Part shown: positions 10,971 to 22,237 of the stretch, one piece after another
Position numbering within the stretch: the first letter of the stretch is position 1
Layout of the letters: the number at the start of each line of letters is the position of its first letter
Assembly: GCA_001724265.1 (NCBI GenBank)
Contig: MEDY01000234.1
Coordinates: 1 to 46,825 of the forward strand
Source: Rhizaria sp. SCN 62-66
Taxonomy: Eukaryota; Rhizaria, unplaced
Reading direction: 5' to 3'
DNA length: 46,825 nt
Translations under genes and position numbers: made by a program
The notes under the pieces: model-generated
Database searches by the model: none
What the model was told of the DNA's origin: nothing
Seen by the model: the letters and a program-made list of their open reading frames with translations, nothing else

Positions 10971-11587
10971 CACAACCAAGATTGAGGAGCTGGGAAATGA
11001 AGATGATAAATCGATTTAACGTAAGTTCCGAAATGAAATTGAAAATGAGAATATTGAAATATCTCAAACCCGTGTCGCCACTCTTCTTGACGGACATGTC
11101 ACTGTTCTGCATTGACTTTACTTTGCGGTGTTCTGTCTCCAACTTGCTTGCCACCCGTTGCCGCGCTGTGCAGTCACAAAAGTATGAAAGAAAGCAATGT
11201 ATGTATGATAAACAGTCACGAACATGGCTATATTTGCGGTAGTGCCAAATAAACCATAATGAAAAACAAAAGCTTGTCCAACTTCAAGTTGCTATGCAGA
11301 TATATCGCTGGATATCGCGGTCGAATGCTCTCTGTACGCGGCAGAGCTAAGCGAGCGCAGCGCATGTGGTGCTATGCAACGTGAGTGCAGAGCGCCAAAT
11401 AGTGCCTGTGCAACACTGTCCTTATCATCACAAAGTTATATCAAAGAAAAATCACGTCAGCTCACTTCTTAACCATTTCGCTGTGTTCTCGCCCCAAGAG
11501 ATACTTGACTCCAATGAACCTCAGCACATACAATGTACAGCTGTATGTACGAGTCCACGTGCGCAGATATGGCCGACCACAACGCAC
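10971..11587. other. Intergenic, nothing recognised
   Basis: AT-rich sequence between the cold-shock gene start and the Sel1-repeat gene stop, both on the minus strand. It presumably holds one promoter and one 3' UTR. Confidence 0.45.
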
Positions 11588-12397
11588 TTAGGCCTGCTTG
11601 GACGTGTTAGCAGCGGCCGCGGCTGCAGCGGCCTCCCCGCGCGCGCGCCAGTCCGCCGCGGCGGCCTCATCCACCGCGGTCCCTAGCCCCGTGGCGTAGC
11701 AGTTGGCCACGGCGAGCATGGCCTTGACGTTGCCCAGCCCGGCCGCGTGCAGATACCACTCGAGCGCGGCGTGATGGTTGACCGCCGTGACCCCCGTGGC
11801 GTCGGGCGCAAGGCCCAGTGAGAATAGCAGACCGAGGTTGCGAGCGGCGGACCCGTGGCCCTGCTCGGCGGCGCGGCGCCACCACTTGACGGCCTTGGCC
11901 CAAGACTGCGGCACGCCCGCGCCGGAGCAGTAGCACCAGCCGATGTTAAACTGAGCCGTTGTAAGCCCGGCCGCGGCGGCAATACGGAAGTACTTGTACG
12001 CCTCGGCCTCGTCGCGGGGAACGCCGAGCTCGCCTTTGTACAGCGCCACGCCCACGTTCTGCGACGCCACGGGGTTTCCCGCCATCGCTTCAACCTTCCA
12101 CGCCTGGATCTGCGCGCGCCAGTAGTCTTGGGAGCGCTCAGGTGCGCCGTTGCCGTCGTAGCCCCCCGCGGCCGACGACGATGACGATGACGACGATGAC
12201 GAGCCATTGGCTGCTGCGTGGGCCGCCGCGATGGGGATGCCCGCGCCCGCAGCAAGAACGGCGGAGGAGTAGTCCGTGGGGAACGTCTCGTCGATCTTGA
12301 TGTAGCGGCCGTCGTCGGGCGGGATACACACGCTTAGAGAGGGACGGTGACGCATGCGCACGTACTCGTTGGAGACCTTGGACTCACTAGTGGACAT
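11588..12397 (-). CDS. Sel1-like repeat protein
   Basis: A single exon encodes 269 residues, from ATG 12397 to TAA 11588-11590. The N-terminal 100 residues are polar with a poly-Ser tract. The rest is about four Sel1-like repeats (about 107-255). Diagnostic pieces are ALYKGELGVPRDEAEAYKYF, GWCYCSGAGVPQSWAKAVKW with RRAAEQG, LEWYLHAAGLGNVKAM and NCYATGLG. Sel1 repeats form alpha-solenoids that scaffold protein complexes, as in ERAD (SEL1L/Hrd3) and chitin-synthase activation. There is no signal peptide or membrane helix, so a cytosolic adaptor is more likely than an ERAD component. The partner cannot be inferred from the neighbourhood. Confidence 0.83.
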   Translation of the reverse strand: MSTSESKVSNEYVRMRHRPSLSVCIPPDDGRYIKIDETFPTDYSSAVLAAGAGIPIAAAHAAANGSSSSSSSSSSAAGGYDGNGAPERSQDYWRAQIQAWKVEAMAGNPVASQNVGVALYKGELGVPRDEAEAYKYFRIAAAAGLTTAQFNIGWCYCSGAGVPQSWAKAVKWWRRAAEQGHGSAARNLGLLFSLGLAPDATGVTAVNHHAALEWYLHAAGLGNVKAMLAVANCYATGLGTAVDEAAAADWRARGEAAAAAAAANTSKQA

Positions 12398-13306
12398 CGA
12401 CACTGGGGTGAGACAAACCAAGCATGCGTTGCAAAAAGTCAGTTTAGCAGCGTTGTAAACGGAGTATGTTGTGTTGCAGGTATAACGATGGAAGTGCAAA
12501 GAGTTTGGCGGAGGGGGGGCAAACAACGAGTTGTGAAGGTGAGTGAAATCGAGACAAACTGAGAGGTTGTTCAGACGAAGTCAAATAAAACTACTGCAAA
12601 TCAATTGCCTCTTTTGCGCACAACTTGAAATATACTGTTTTAGTGGTTTCAATCGAATATCGCACCCGATATCGTGCGTTTTGACAAAGTGCATTGGTGA
12701 AGTTTGTCGCTGTGGCGAAACTTGAAGACAGCTGAGAGTGGTTGTTGCTGAAAATCGGCATTGCCACAAACAAGCGTATTAAAGGAGGGTTAATTAGTGC
12801 CACTAATCTTTAGAAGGCAAACTAAAAAATACCTTGACGGTGTCTTCGTGGCGTACGACTTGCTCCTTAATGCCTGTTCAACTCGCGCTGCAACGAGAGT
12901 GAAGGCCAGTGCTGGCAGGTGACTGTGAGCGGCCGCCTGTTGCTACGTTACGCAGATGTCGTTAGAATTGCACTTGTGTGTACACTATATCATCTCAGGT
13001 TATGTCGCATTCGTTATTGAGGAGCAATAAATGTTCCTTTTTTCTCGCTCATTGCGCAAAGTGATCATATTCAAGTCACTTGCGTTGCGATGAAGATTCT
13101 CTTCAGTTGTTGTGAACATAAATGTATTAAAGCGAGTGTCCTCTCACTCTGTGAAAATAAAACATGTCGCCAAGGCGCCAAACTAATTTAAATACTGTCT
13201 TGCCATTAGTGACGATGAGATTGACAAAAACAAAGATAGAAAGAAAGAAAGATAGATAGAGCAGCAACACTTGCTCATCCTCTGACCAGATAAAGGAACG
13301 GGCGAT
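12398..13306. other. Intergenic, nothing recognised
   Basis: AT-rich spacer between the Sel1-repeat gene start and the BUD32 stop, both on the minus strand. A short GA-rich simple repeat (about 13237-13260) is the only structure noticed. Confidence 0.45.
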
Positions 13307-14326
13307 TTAGCCGATCATGTTCTTCTTGCGGCCGCGCGAGCGGACATCGTTGAGGCGCGTCATGACCTTGTTTCCGAGCACATTCTTGTTCTTGTACGTG
13401 TTGTAGACCATGTGTACCAGGTGTTCCGAGTGCGCGTGCGTGGTCTGCACGGCCCGCTCCATGACGTAGAAGTCCACCGCACGGTCCTCGACCATGTCCG
13501 AGTTGAACGAAAGCCCGAAGTCGATAAGGAACAGCTTCGTGGGAATGTGCACCTCGCCCTCCGCGGGCGCGGGCTCGGCGGCGGCGGCGGCGGCAAAGGG
13601 CGACCCTGCGGCCGGCGCGTGCCCGGGGGGTCGCGGGATGAGCATGTTACTGGTGGTGAGGTCACCGTGCATCACGCGCTGCGCGTGCGTGTCCGAAATC
13701 GCGGTACCCATCAGCACGGCAATGGCTTCGACCGCGGCACGCACGCGCGGCTCGCGTAGGTCGCCCAGTGACGAGATGAACTCGCGAACCGGGATCGCGT
13801 CCAGCTCCTGCAGATACAGCACAAGCTTGTCCTTGTCCGAGTGGATCAGGCGCGGGGTCGGCAGCCCGTAGCGCGCGCCGCGCTCCAGCGCGCGCACCTC
13901 GGCAGTAAACTGGCGGCGGCGCAGCTTCTGGTCAAGCTCGGGAAGCCTGGTATGGGATCGAAGGTGAAAAGTGTGAAGTTAGAGTAATATAACTCGTGGA
14001 AGGTAGCAGTGAGGAGTTGGAGGGAAGAAGAGCTGCGTGAAACATAGTGTGGACGTACCGGTAGGTCTTGCAAAAGCGCTCCTTGGCAAGGCAGGACTCA
14101 CCACGAAAAACGGTGCGGTAAACGCGCTACAGAGGGGAAAGTAGAGATAGTGAGCGAGAGTAATGTGTGAGGAAGCAAAGACGGAGTAAGCGAAGTGCGC
14201 GAGCGAAGAGAAACAAGGACGTACGGCCTCAGCACCTTGGTGGAGGAGAGTGCAGTTCTCGCCGAGAGCCTTTGAGGCGAACGAGACGGGCTCGGTGGCC
14301 GCGGCGGCCGCGGTGTCGGACGACAT
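13307..14326 (-). CDS. BUD32: BUD32/TP53RK (PRPK) atypical kinase of the KEOPS complex
   Basis: Exons are 14326-14225, 14126-14059 and 13946-13307, with phases 0 and 2, both donors GTACGT, 269 residues and a TAA stop. The N-lobe reads HQGAEARVYR then CLAKERFCKTYRLPELD, with the ATP-anchoring Lys in LAKERF. The catalytic loop is HGDLTTSNML, the metal-binding motif is DFGLS, and the C-terminus is RSRGRKKNMIG. All are hallmarks of BUD32. In KEOPS/EKC, BUD32 acts with Kae1/OSGEP to make the t6A modification of tRNAs that read ANN codons. An Ala/Pro-rich insertion of about 25 residues sits between the catalytic loop and DFG. The start at 14326 fits the usual length; a compatible open frame upstream (about 14490-14580) may be an extra 5' exon. 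Confidence 0.92.
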
Positions 14327-14861
14327 GCTCAGCAATGACCGATCCTCAGTCTGAATCGAGAGCTGCGCCAAGCGGGCTGTATCGAGGGAAATAAAGTCTA
14401 TGCAAGGAAAGAAACAAACAACACAAATAGAATAGTGAGTGTAATATCGTTGAAAAGAGTGAGTGAATGTAACAACGGACCCTGGATCGCGATATCGCTT
14501 GCTTTAGTAGGCCGCTGATCGAGGCCCCAGTTGCGCACGACGGCTCGCGGACCGGCCGACCCTCTCTCATCATCAGTGACTGATCCAGACCTTCAAATCA
14601 GAATTGTGCCATAAATCAACGTCATATTGCTTTAGGTATTGAATTTTGTCGCTGTTATCATTGCTGTCTATCTTCCATATTTGCTGTATCTCTGAGCAGT
14701 AACATTTACCCCTTTAAATATTTTAAAGTTTGGACTAGGCTCACCACGCTTGCGCTTTTGCCGTCCTCTGCATAGACTTCTCTTCAAGCTATCTGCACAA
14801 CGTAGAACTCGTTTTATTTGATTGTAGATTGGAGACACTGAAGTGATTTATCGACACGAAC
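14327..14861. promoter_or_regulatory. Divergent intergenic region, BUD32 / FLVCR-like transporter
   Basis: The 535 bases between two head-to-head start codons must contain both promoters. Around 14490-14580 (minus strand) an open frame ends at a possible GTCCGT donor and could be a 5' exon of BUD32. No other motif can be supported. Confidence 0.4.
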
Positions 14862-15307
14862 ATGTCGCAACTTCCGCCGTTGCCTGGTGGGGCCAGCAGC
14901 GCGGATCGCAATAAGACCCCATCCAACAAAAATCCATCCACGCCTTCGCAAGCCTCTGCGTCGGCTGCTGGGTCCGGCGGCTTTACCCCCATGCTCTCCC
15001 CCGTGGTGTCTGAGACGATGACTAACCGCTCCCCGATGCTGTCGCGCCGCCGGTCTCGCAGCGGCAGCCGCAGCCGCACGGCATCGATCATCGGCGTCGC
15101 ACTGCCTCTGACCCCTGCGCAGGCGCTGGGCATCACGCAGGCCCCCACGGTGCCCATCATCGTCCCCGCGCTGACCAGCCCCACGACTGAAGAGGCATCG
15201 CCCGCCACCGCGGCCGTCGCCGCGCGCCCTAGATCCAGCCGTCTCAGCCGGCCCTCCCCGTCCCGCTCCGGCTCCTACCAACAGCAGCAGTATCACTACG
15301 AGCAGCA

Positions 15308-15338
<31 letters not shown>

Positions 15339-17550
15339 TCTAAGAAGCAGTCGTCTTCGCCGCTGCTCGCGGCCGCGTTCGCCGCGTCTGCCGCCGCGGG
15401 CGCCGCCTGGAGCGCGGCCAGCGGTGCCGCCTCCCGAGCCCGCTCCGCCATCTTCGGCCGCCCCACTGACTCTACCACAGGCGCTTTCGCTGGCGCTGCT
15501 GCGGTGGCCGGTGATTACGACGCGCTGCCGCTCGCCACCGCGGCGACGCACGACGCCGATGATGATGGTGAGGGCGCGCTGCTGCTCTCCGGCCGCAACG
15601 CCGCGACCCACGCCTCCGCGAGCAAAACCGCCCCGCTCAGCAGTAGCAAGGGCAAAGGCGGGTTTCTACTGCCGGCCGCGCCCACGGTCACCGTCGCCGC
15701 CTCCGTCCACGGTCACCCGCACGGCGGCCACGTCTCCCACAGCAGCGGCGGCCACGGCGGCCACGGTGAGGAGCCCACGGGTCAGTACGCTCTGTCGCCG
15801 ATGCGGTGGTGGATCCTGTCCCTCTTCTCCGTCGCCGCATTCCTCAACAACGTCATCTGCTTCTCCTACGCGCCCATCTCGCGCCAGGCGGAGCGCTACT
15901 TCCATTCAGCGCAGCCCATGGACTGGTTGGTGAACATCTACTTTATCACCTACATCCTCACGGCTCTGCACGCGGCGAAGCTTCTCACGCGCTTCGGTCT
16001 GCGCTACTGCTTCCTGCTCGGCTGCCACGCGCAGGCCGTGGGCGCCGTGATCCGCCTGCTTGGCCCCATGCTCGCCACGGCGCTGGGCGCGCGGTACACG
16101 TCCTTCACGTGGGTCCTCGTTGGCCAGTTCATCTCGTCGCTCGGGCAGGGGTTCTTCGTCAACACTCCGCCGCTGCTGTCCGCCACCTGGTTCGGCAAGC
16201 ACGAGCGCACCTTTGCCACCACGGTCGCGTGCAACTTCAACACGCTGGGCGTCGCGGGCGCGTACGCCGTCGCCACGCTCGTCGTCGGGAACTCGTCGGC
16301 GCGCGTTCCGTACGCCGCGGGCATCCCCGCCGTGCTCGCCGTGCTTTGCTCTGTGCTGGCCGAGGTTTCCTTCGCCGACGCCCCCGCGACGCCACCCAGC
16401 GCCCACGCCGCGCAGTCGGCCAAGAAGCGCAAGCGCGCGCGCGGGAGCGGCGGCGCGGGCGGGCCCGACAGCGTCAAGCACGGCCGCAACCGCGCCTCCA
16501 TCGGCAGCATTACCGCCCACGCATCCGCTGCTGACGGTACCGATAACGCTCACTGCGACAACAACAGCAACACGGCCACCGCCGCGGACGGCTACACGCT
16601 GCCCGCGCTCGGTTTCCAGGCTGATGCCGACGACGCCGCCGCCGTCGCCTTGCCACCTCGGTCCAAGCCCGGCTCCGTGACTGCGGCCGCCGCCGGTGCT
16701 GAGGTGGAGCGCAAGCAGACCGACGAGGACGCCTATGCTGACGCCGACCGCCACAGCCAAGGCCACAGTCAGGGCCACGACGAGACCGACGCCGTGCTGC
16801 CGCTGCTGCCGCGGAGCGTGGCCGAGAGCGCGGCGGCGGGAGGGAGCAGTTACGCGGCGCGGCGCGCGTCGTCGATGCCCGTCGTATCCGACGCACTCTT
16901 AGAAGGATTACTCCCCGCGCAGGCACGCTACCGCGGCGCACAGCAGCAACAGCAGCAGCAGCAGTTGCAGTCGCAGTCGCCTGGCCTCTGCAAGGGCCAG
17001 GGTGGACTGGGGAGTCCGATATCGCCGGCGACGCGGCGCGCGCGGTTCGCCGAGGACGAGGCGCGTGCCGCATTCCCCTACGGCGACCAGGATGAAGATG
17101 AGGACGAGGACGAGGACGAGGACGGGTCTTCGTCGTCGTCGACCGACTCGTCAACAACGTCCTCCGGCGAAGGCAGCAGCGACAGCGACGAGGACGATGA
17201 CGAGGACGAAGACCAAGACCTCGACAGCGGCAGTCGCGGCTCCGGCGGCACTGGCAGCAGTGACGGCAAGAAGAGCGCCCGCGGCAGCAACGGCCGCCGC
17301 AGCGCGTTCGCTCCCGCTGGCGCTAAGGTGCCCGCGACTGTGGTCGCCTCGCAGGCCGCGCGCGCCGCCGCTCTCGCCTCGTCCCTGTCAACAGCAATGG
17401 CGGCAACGGGTGCAGCTGTCTCGCCCACCGCCACCGCCGCTGCCGCTGCCGCTGCCGCTGCGGCTGCGGACGGTAACGGCGGTGTGGCAGTTGTGCCGTT
17501 GGCCGCGCCGCCGATCCGCCTGGCCATGCCACCCGCGCCCCAGCTCTCGA

Positions 17551-17590
<40 letters not shown>

Positions 17591-20500
17591 TGAGGGTGAT
17601 GAGGACGAGGGCCCCGACGCGCGCGCCCAGCGCCACGCGCTGCGCCGCGAGCTCAAGAAGCAGCTCAAGTCGCGCCTTAAGGGCCGCTACCGCACTAAGT
17701 ACTCGTCTAAGTACCAGAGCAAGATCCGCCCCGGCCCCGGCACGCCCGGGCTCGGCGCCATGGGCACCCCGCGCCTCACATCCTCCAGTGTCGGCGCGAA
17801 CGGCGGTCCCGCGCTGCTGTCGCGCGGCCCGGGACTCGCGTTCGCGGGCAGCACCAGCGACGCAGCGGCGGCTGTGGCGTCGCCGGTGTTTGCGCGTGCG
17901 TCGAGCCGGTTCCTCGAGCTCGACCTCTCGGGCTCCGCCGCCGGGCTCTCCGCCGCCTACGGCGCGGCCAACGGGGCCGGCGGCAGTCCGTCTGCGCCGA
18001 CGGGTCCCTCGCATGCCGAGATCAAAGCCCGCCGCCGCCTGCGCCGCGCGATGCGCCGCGCGCAGCTCGAAAACGCCATCTTTTCCGCTCTGCTGCCGGA
18101 GTCGATGCGCGAGCACGGCTTGGCGCCCGCGCAGCTGCTGGCGGTGCGCACGACCACGAAGCGCGTCAAGGAGCGTGTGCTGCGCGAGTTCGACCGGCTC
18201 GGCGGCGCCATCCCGGCAGACCGTGCCGCTGCGGCCGCCGCGGCAGTCGCCACGCTTAAGGCCTCGCGCGCGTCGGCCGTCGCCGCCGCGTCGGTCACCT
18301 CGCGCGGCCGCGCCAGGGGCGCCAAGGGCGGTAAGGGCGCCGCCGTGAGGGACGGCGGCTTCGGCGGCGCGGTCGCCATCGACATCCTCGACAACGGCGA
18401 TGAGACCGACACAGACTCCGACGCCGACGCAGCCGCGGCCGCCGCGCGTAGCAGCAAGCGCAGGGGGGCCCGCTCCGGTCGCTCTGCCGCCTCCACCGCC
18501 GCCGCCGCCGCCGGTGCTCCCGTCCCTGCCGCCTCTGAGGTGTCTCCAAGCCCGACGAGCGGCGACGCTGCCTCCGGCCACGCGGCCTTCGGCGTCGTCG
18601 TCGCCGCGGCCTCGCAGGGCTCGACCGGTGCGGGCGGCGGTGGTGGTGGTGGTGGTGGTTCTACGCGCCAGTCGCGCCGTGGCGGCCGCTTCTCTCGCGC
18701 TGGCAGCCGCACCGCGTCGCCGGTGCGGCACGCCGCCCCCACGCGCGCGCGCCGCGGGCCGTCATCGCGCGCGCTGGCCGGCGCGGCGGGCGCGGCGGAC
18801 TCTGTGGCGCACTCGACGCACGTCCGCACGGCCTCGGTCGAGCGCGTCATGGGCGCAGGGTACCAGGCCGCCGCCACCAGCCTCGCCCTCGGCAGCGCCG
18901 GCGGCCTCAACGGCCACGGCTCGGTCGGCAGTCGCACCGCCACGCCCTCCGCCGCCGCCGCCGCCGCCGCCGCCGCCTCTGCGGGCGTGCTGGACAGCTC
19001 ACGGTCTGGCAGCAGCTCTGCGATGCGTCGGTCCGAGTCGATCGCAGCCGCCCGGGCCGCCAACGCCGCCGGCAGCGCCGCCGTGACCGACACTGCCGTT
19101 AGCGGCACGGGCAAACAGCGGCTGGCGAACGTCAAGGCCGCCGCGGGGTCCGCCGCGACGACCGCGGCCGTGCTGGAGCTCTTCTCGCGGCGCGACCCGG
19201 CGTCGGCGGCGGCCGCGAGCGTGGTCGCCAGCGCGGCCGACGTGGGTAACAACGCCAGCGCCGTGGGCATCGCCGCGGCAGAGGCGGCCACGGGTGCTCT
19301 CGTCCCCGGCGCCGACGCGGCCACCGCGGCGACGCTCGCGACCGGTGTAGATGAAGACCCCGACAACCTAAGTGTGATGGACCAGATCAAGATTTTCGCG
19401 AACCTGCTCTCGGTGCGCGGCTTCGTGCACACGCTGCTGACGTTCGGCGTGGCCGAGGCGACGATCAACGCCTTCTCGACCTTCATGGACTACGAGCTCA
19501 ACCACGTATTCCCAGCCTCAACCATCGGCTGGATTGGCTGCGCATTCATCATCTCCGGCCTGCTCTCGAGCGCGGCGTTCGGCTACCTCGTGGACCGCAC
19601 CAAGTGGTACAAGAAGCTCACGCTCATCATCTACGCCTGCGCCATCCTCTCGCTCGTGGCCTTCACTGTGCTGGCCGCGACTGTGCCGCCCGGCGAGCGG
19701 CTCGCGCCCCCGACCCCGCTCTCGGTCACCCCGGCCGGCGGCTACGCGGAGCTCTCCGCAAACGGCAACGCTGCGAACAACGGCACGACGATGGCCGTGG
19801 TGCTGCCGCCCGACGCGGCGAATAAGTTCCAGAAGAAGTTGTCCGTGGCGACGACCAAGGCGCACAAGGACGCCGCCAAGGCCGTTGCCTCGGGCACCGC
19901 GGTCGTGCTCTCACCCGCCGCCGCCGCCGCGCTCGCTAAGGGCGCCGCTGCGGTCGCCGCCAACAACGCCAATGCCAACGCTAGCGGCGAGCCTGCTGAC
20001 GCTGTGGACGCAGAGGCGGCGGAGGATGCAGCGATGGTGGCGCGTCTTGCGGCGCACGCGGCGGCGCAGGCGGCGGCGGAGCGCGAGATGACGCCGAAGC
20101 AGCTCGCGCGCGCCCGCGAGGCGGCCGAGCGCGCGCGCGAGCGTGTGCGCGAGAAGGAGCTGCTGGAGAACCCTCCGGGCAACGCGTGGCTCATCTACGT
20201 GTCGATCATCGCCGTGGGCGTGTTCCTGGGCCCGCTGCAGCCGATCGCGATCGAGGCCGCGGCCGAGTGCACCTACCCCATCTCGGAGGAGCTGTCGACG
20301 ACGATGCTGCAGCTGCTGGCCAACGTGGCGTCGGCCGTGCTGGTACCGGTGTGCACGACGCTGCGCAACCCCGAGACGGGGGACATGCACGCCGCCAACT
20401 GGCTCCTCATCATCATCGTGTGCATGGCCGGCGGACTCTTCTTCTTCTGGCCCGAGCGGCTGCTGCGCGCCGAGAGCGAGGCCGAGTCCATGCCCGTCAT

Positions 20501-20756
20501 CCTCGCCGCCGTGCAGGCACACTCGCTCGCTGCGATGCTCGACGCGCAGGCGCGCGAGGAGCGCCGCCGCCGCCGCCAGCTCCGCTCCGGCAAGGCCAAG
20601 TCGATCGGCAACATCGAGGAGCTGTACGGGCCCGGCGTGGCGTCTGACGCCGCGGATGCTGGCGGCGTGTCGCTACTCCAGATCAAGCAGATGCACACTG
20701 CGCTCAAGAAGAGCGCGCGCAAGAACGCGCGCCGCAGCGCCGCCGCGCACGAGTAA
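14862..20756 (+). CDS. MFS transporter, FLVCR/SLC49-like, with giant central loop
   Basis: A single exon of 1,964 residues ends in TAA. The N-terminal six-helix half (about 317-510) shows FLVCR-like features: DWLVNIYFITYIL, RFGLRYCFLLGC, VGQFISSLGQGFF, and SATWFGKHER followed by a helix with NTLGVAGAYA. The C-terminal half (about 1508-1867) has FGYLVDRTKWYKK, VGVFLGPLQPIAIEAAAE and ANVASAVLVPV. FLVCR-family carriers move heme, choline or related solutes across plasma or organelle membranes; the substrate here is unknown. The inter-half loop is about 1,000 residues of Ser/Ala/Asp/Gln low complexity, where MFS proteins normally have well under 100. A second insertion of about 170 residues splits helices in the C-terminal half, and about 300 low-complexity residues precede the first helix. 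The basic, Ser-rich loop suggests heavy phosphorylation. Confidence 0.85.
15301..15339 (+). repeat. CAG tract encoding poly-Gln in the transporter N-terminus
   Basis: An almost pure CAG run, interrupted once by CAA, encodes about a dozen consecutive Gln before the first transmembrane segment. Confidence 0.9.
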
Positions 20757-22237
20757 ATGAAAACACTCGTTACGCAACGGACAGTCGCAAAATAGTGTCA
20801 AAGATGCAACGTGTATTATTTTAGTTTTTATCTCTCTGTGCTGTGTGTTTGTTGGCTTCTGTTGTCGTCTCCATTGGATGGTACGATGCAACGGTCACAC
20901 AATGAAACACAGCGTTATTTTAAGTCAGACGGCATGTTGCAGAATATCTAATTTTTTTTACCGTCACCCTGCAGAAGTTGAGATTTTGTCATTAACTACA
21001 CACATGAATACGTGAAGAAAGTGATATAAGTCTCGCAATTTTAGCAAATTTATCAGAATATGTATTTACTACTAAGTTTACACTTCGCTGCGGAAGTGTT
21101 TCAAATAATACAAGTACACGTAATAATAAAGCAAAATGTTTGCGTCGCTCGACATGCGCGCGTTGTGTAGTTATAATCATAAGTAAAGCGGAATAAGGTG
21201 ACTCATACAAATGAATATAAATAGGATAGCGATGGCAATATCAACACCCCAAACAACGTGTTCATAAAACATTGTTTGAGTTGATACACTGCGACGTTTA
21301 GAATAGCATGGATTGATTGCATCAGGATTAAATCACACATTACGCCCTGATCGACGATAGGTCTGTCAGTCGGTTGCTGCAAAATAAAAAGAACATAACC
21401 CTTCCTTGATCATTGAAAATCAAGACAGGGTACAATGATAAAAGGAAAAGAAACAGGGTACTTTCAACAACAACGGCAACAAAAAGAAAATCAAAACACA
21501 GGGTAATCATGACGGACAAGTCGTGCACAAAGCAGCAGTGCGTGCGAAGCAAGTCGGGATTGTAATGGGATGATATAAATGACAAGGTTGAGAAGCAATC
21601 AATGTAGCGAGGTCAACGTATGCATTTGGGGCTAAAAGATATAAAATACAAATGGTCTGCGGTTTAGGTAAGCATGAAAAAACAGACAGATAGAGTTCCT
21701 TCGGTCGTCGCGGTCACAGCACACAGCTTACACAAAAGCGCGACAGCCTGCAAATGAAAGCGAGCGAAGAAAGTGGATAGAATAGAGAACCGACAGCGAC
21801 TTTGGCGACAAGTATCGGGTATCGTTGCGACATTGATGCAGCTAAACGGACGTCGCGTGACTCGCAAACGTACACGCAAGTGCACGAGTGGGCAAGAAGT
21901 ACACACAGGGGGGGGGGTAGTAAAGTTAGAAACAGAAGAAAAAGAAAGCGCAATAACCGGCTTAGGACGGGCACATTGTGACACGAGTACAAAAACAAGT
22001 AAAGAGTGCAAATTGGGTGGACAAGGCCGAAGCGGGGGTTGTAGAAAAATAATAATGAGGGAGGCGCAAAAACCAACAGCACGGGAGCAACAACAGCAAA
22101 AAAGAGAAAACGCACAAATAGAAGAAAAGAAACAGACAATCATCATTAAACGTTTTATACAAAACTCTGAGTAGTCGAAATGATCACACTCGCCGTGGCC
22201 GAATGGCGCGGCGGGTTTAGTGCGCCGCGTTTAGCGT
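20757..22237. other. 1.5 kb AT-rich gap between convergent genes
   Basis: This lies between the transporter stop (+) and the myristoylated-protein stop (-). Open frames here are short, AT-rich and unlike the neighbouring genes. A poly-G run occurs near 21908. I see no RNA gene or mobile element. Confidence 0.45.

Noticed and set aside
14490-14580. Possible 5' coding exon of BUD32 in frame with the first called exon.
   Set aside because: The frame that joins cleanly has no ATG, and the frame with ATG needs a poor donor (GTTGTT). Not added to the gene, only noted.
21773-22174. Lys/Arg/Gln-rich plus-strand frame of about 130 codons after the transporter.
   Set aside because: It lacks an ATG at its start, is AT-rich and low complexity, and overlaps the 3' side of the opposite-strand gene.
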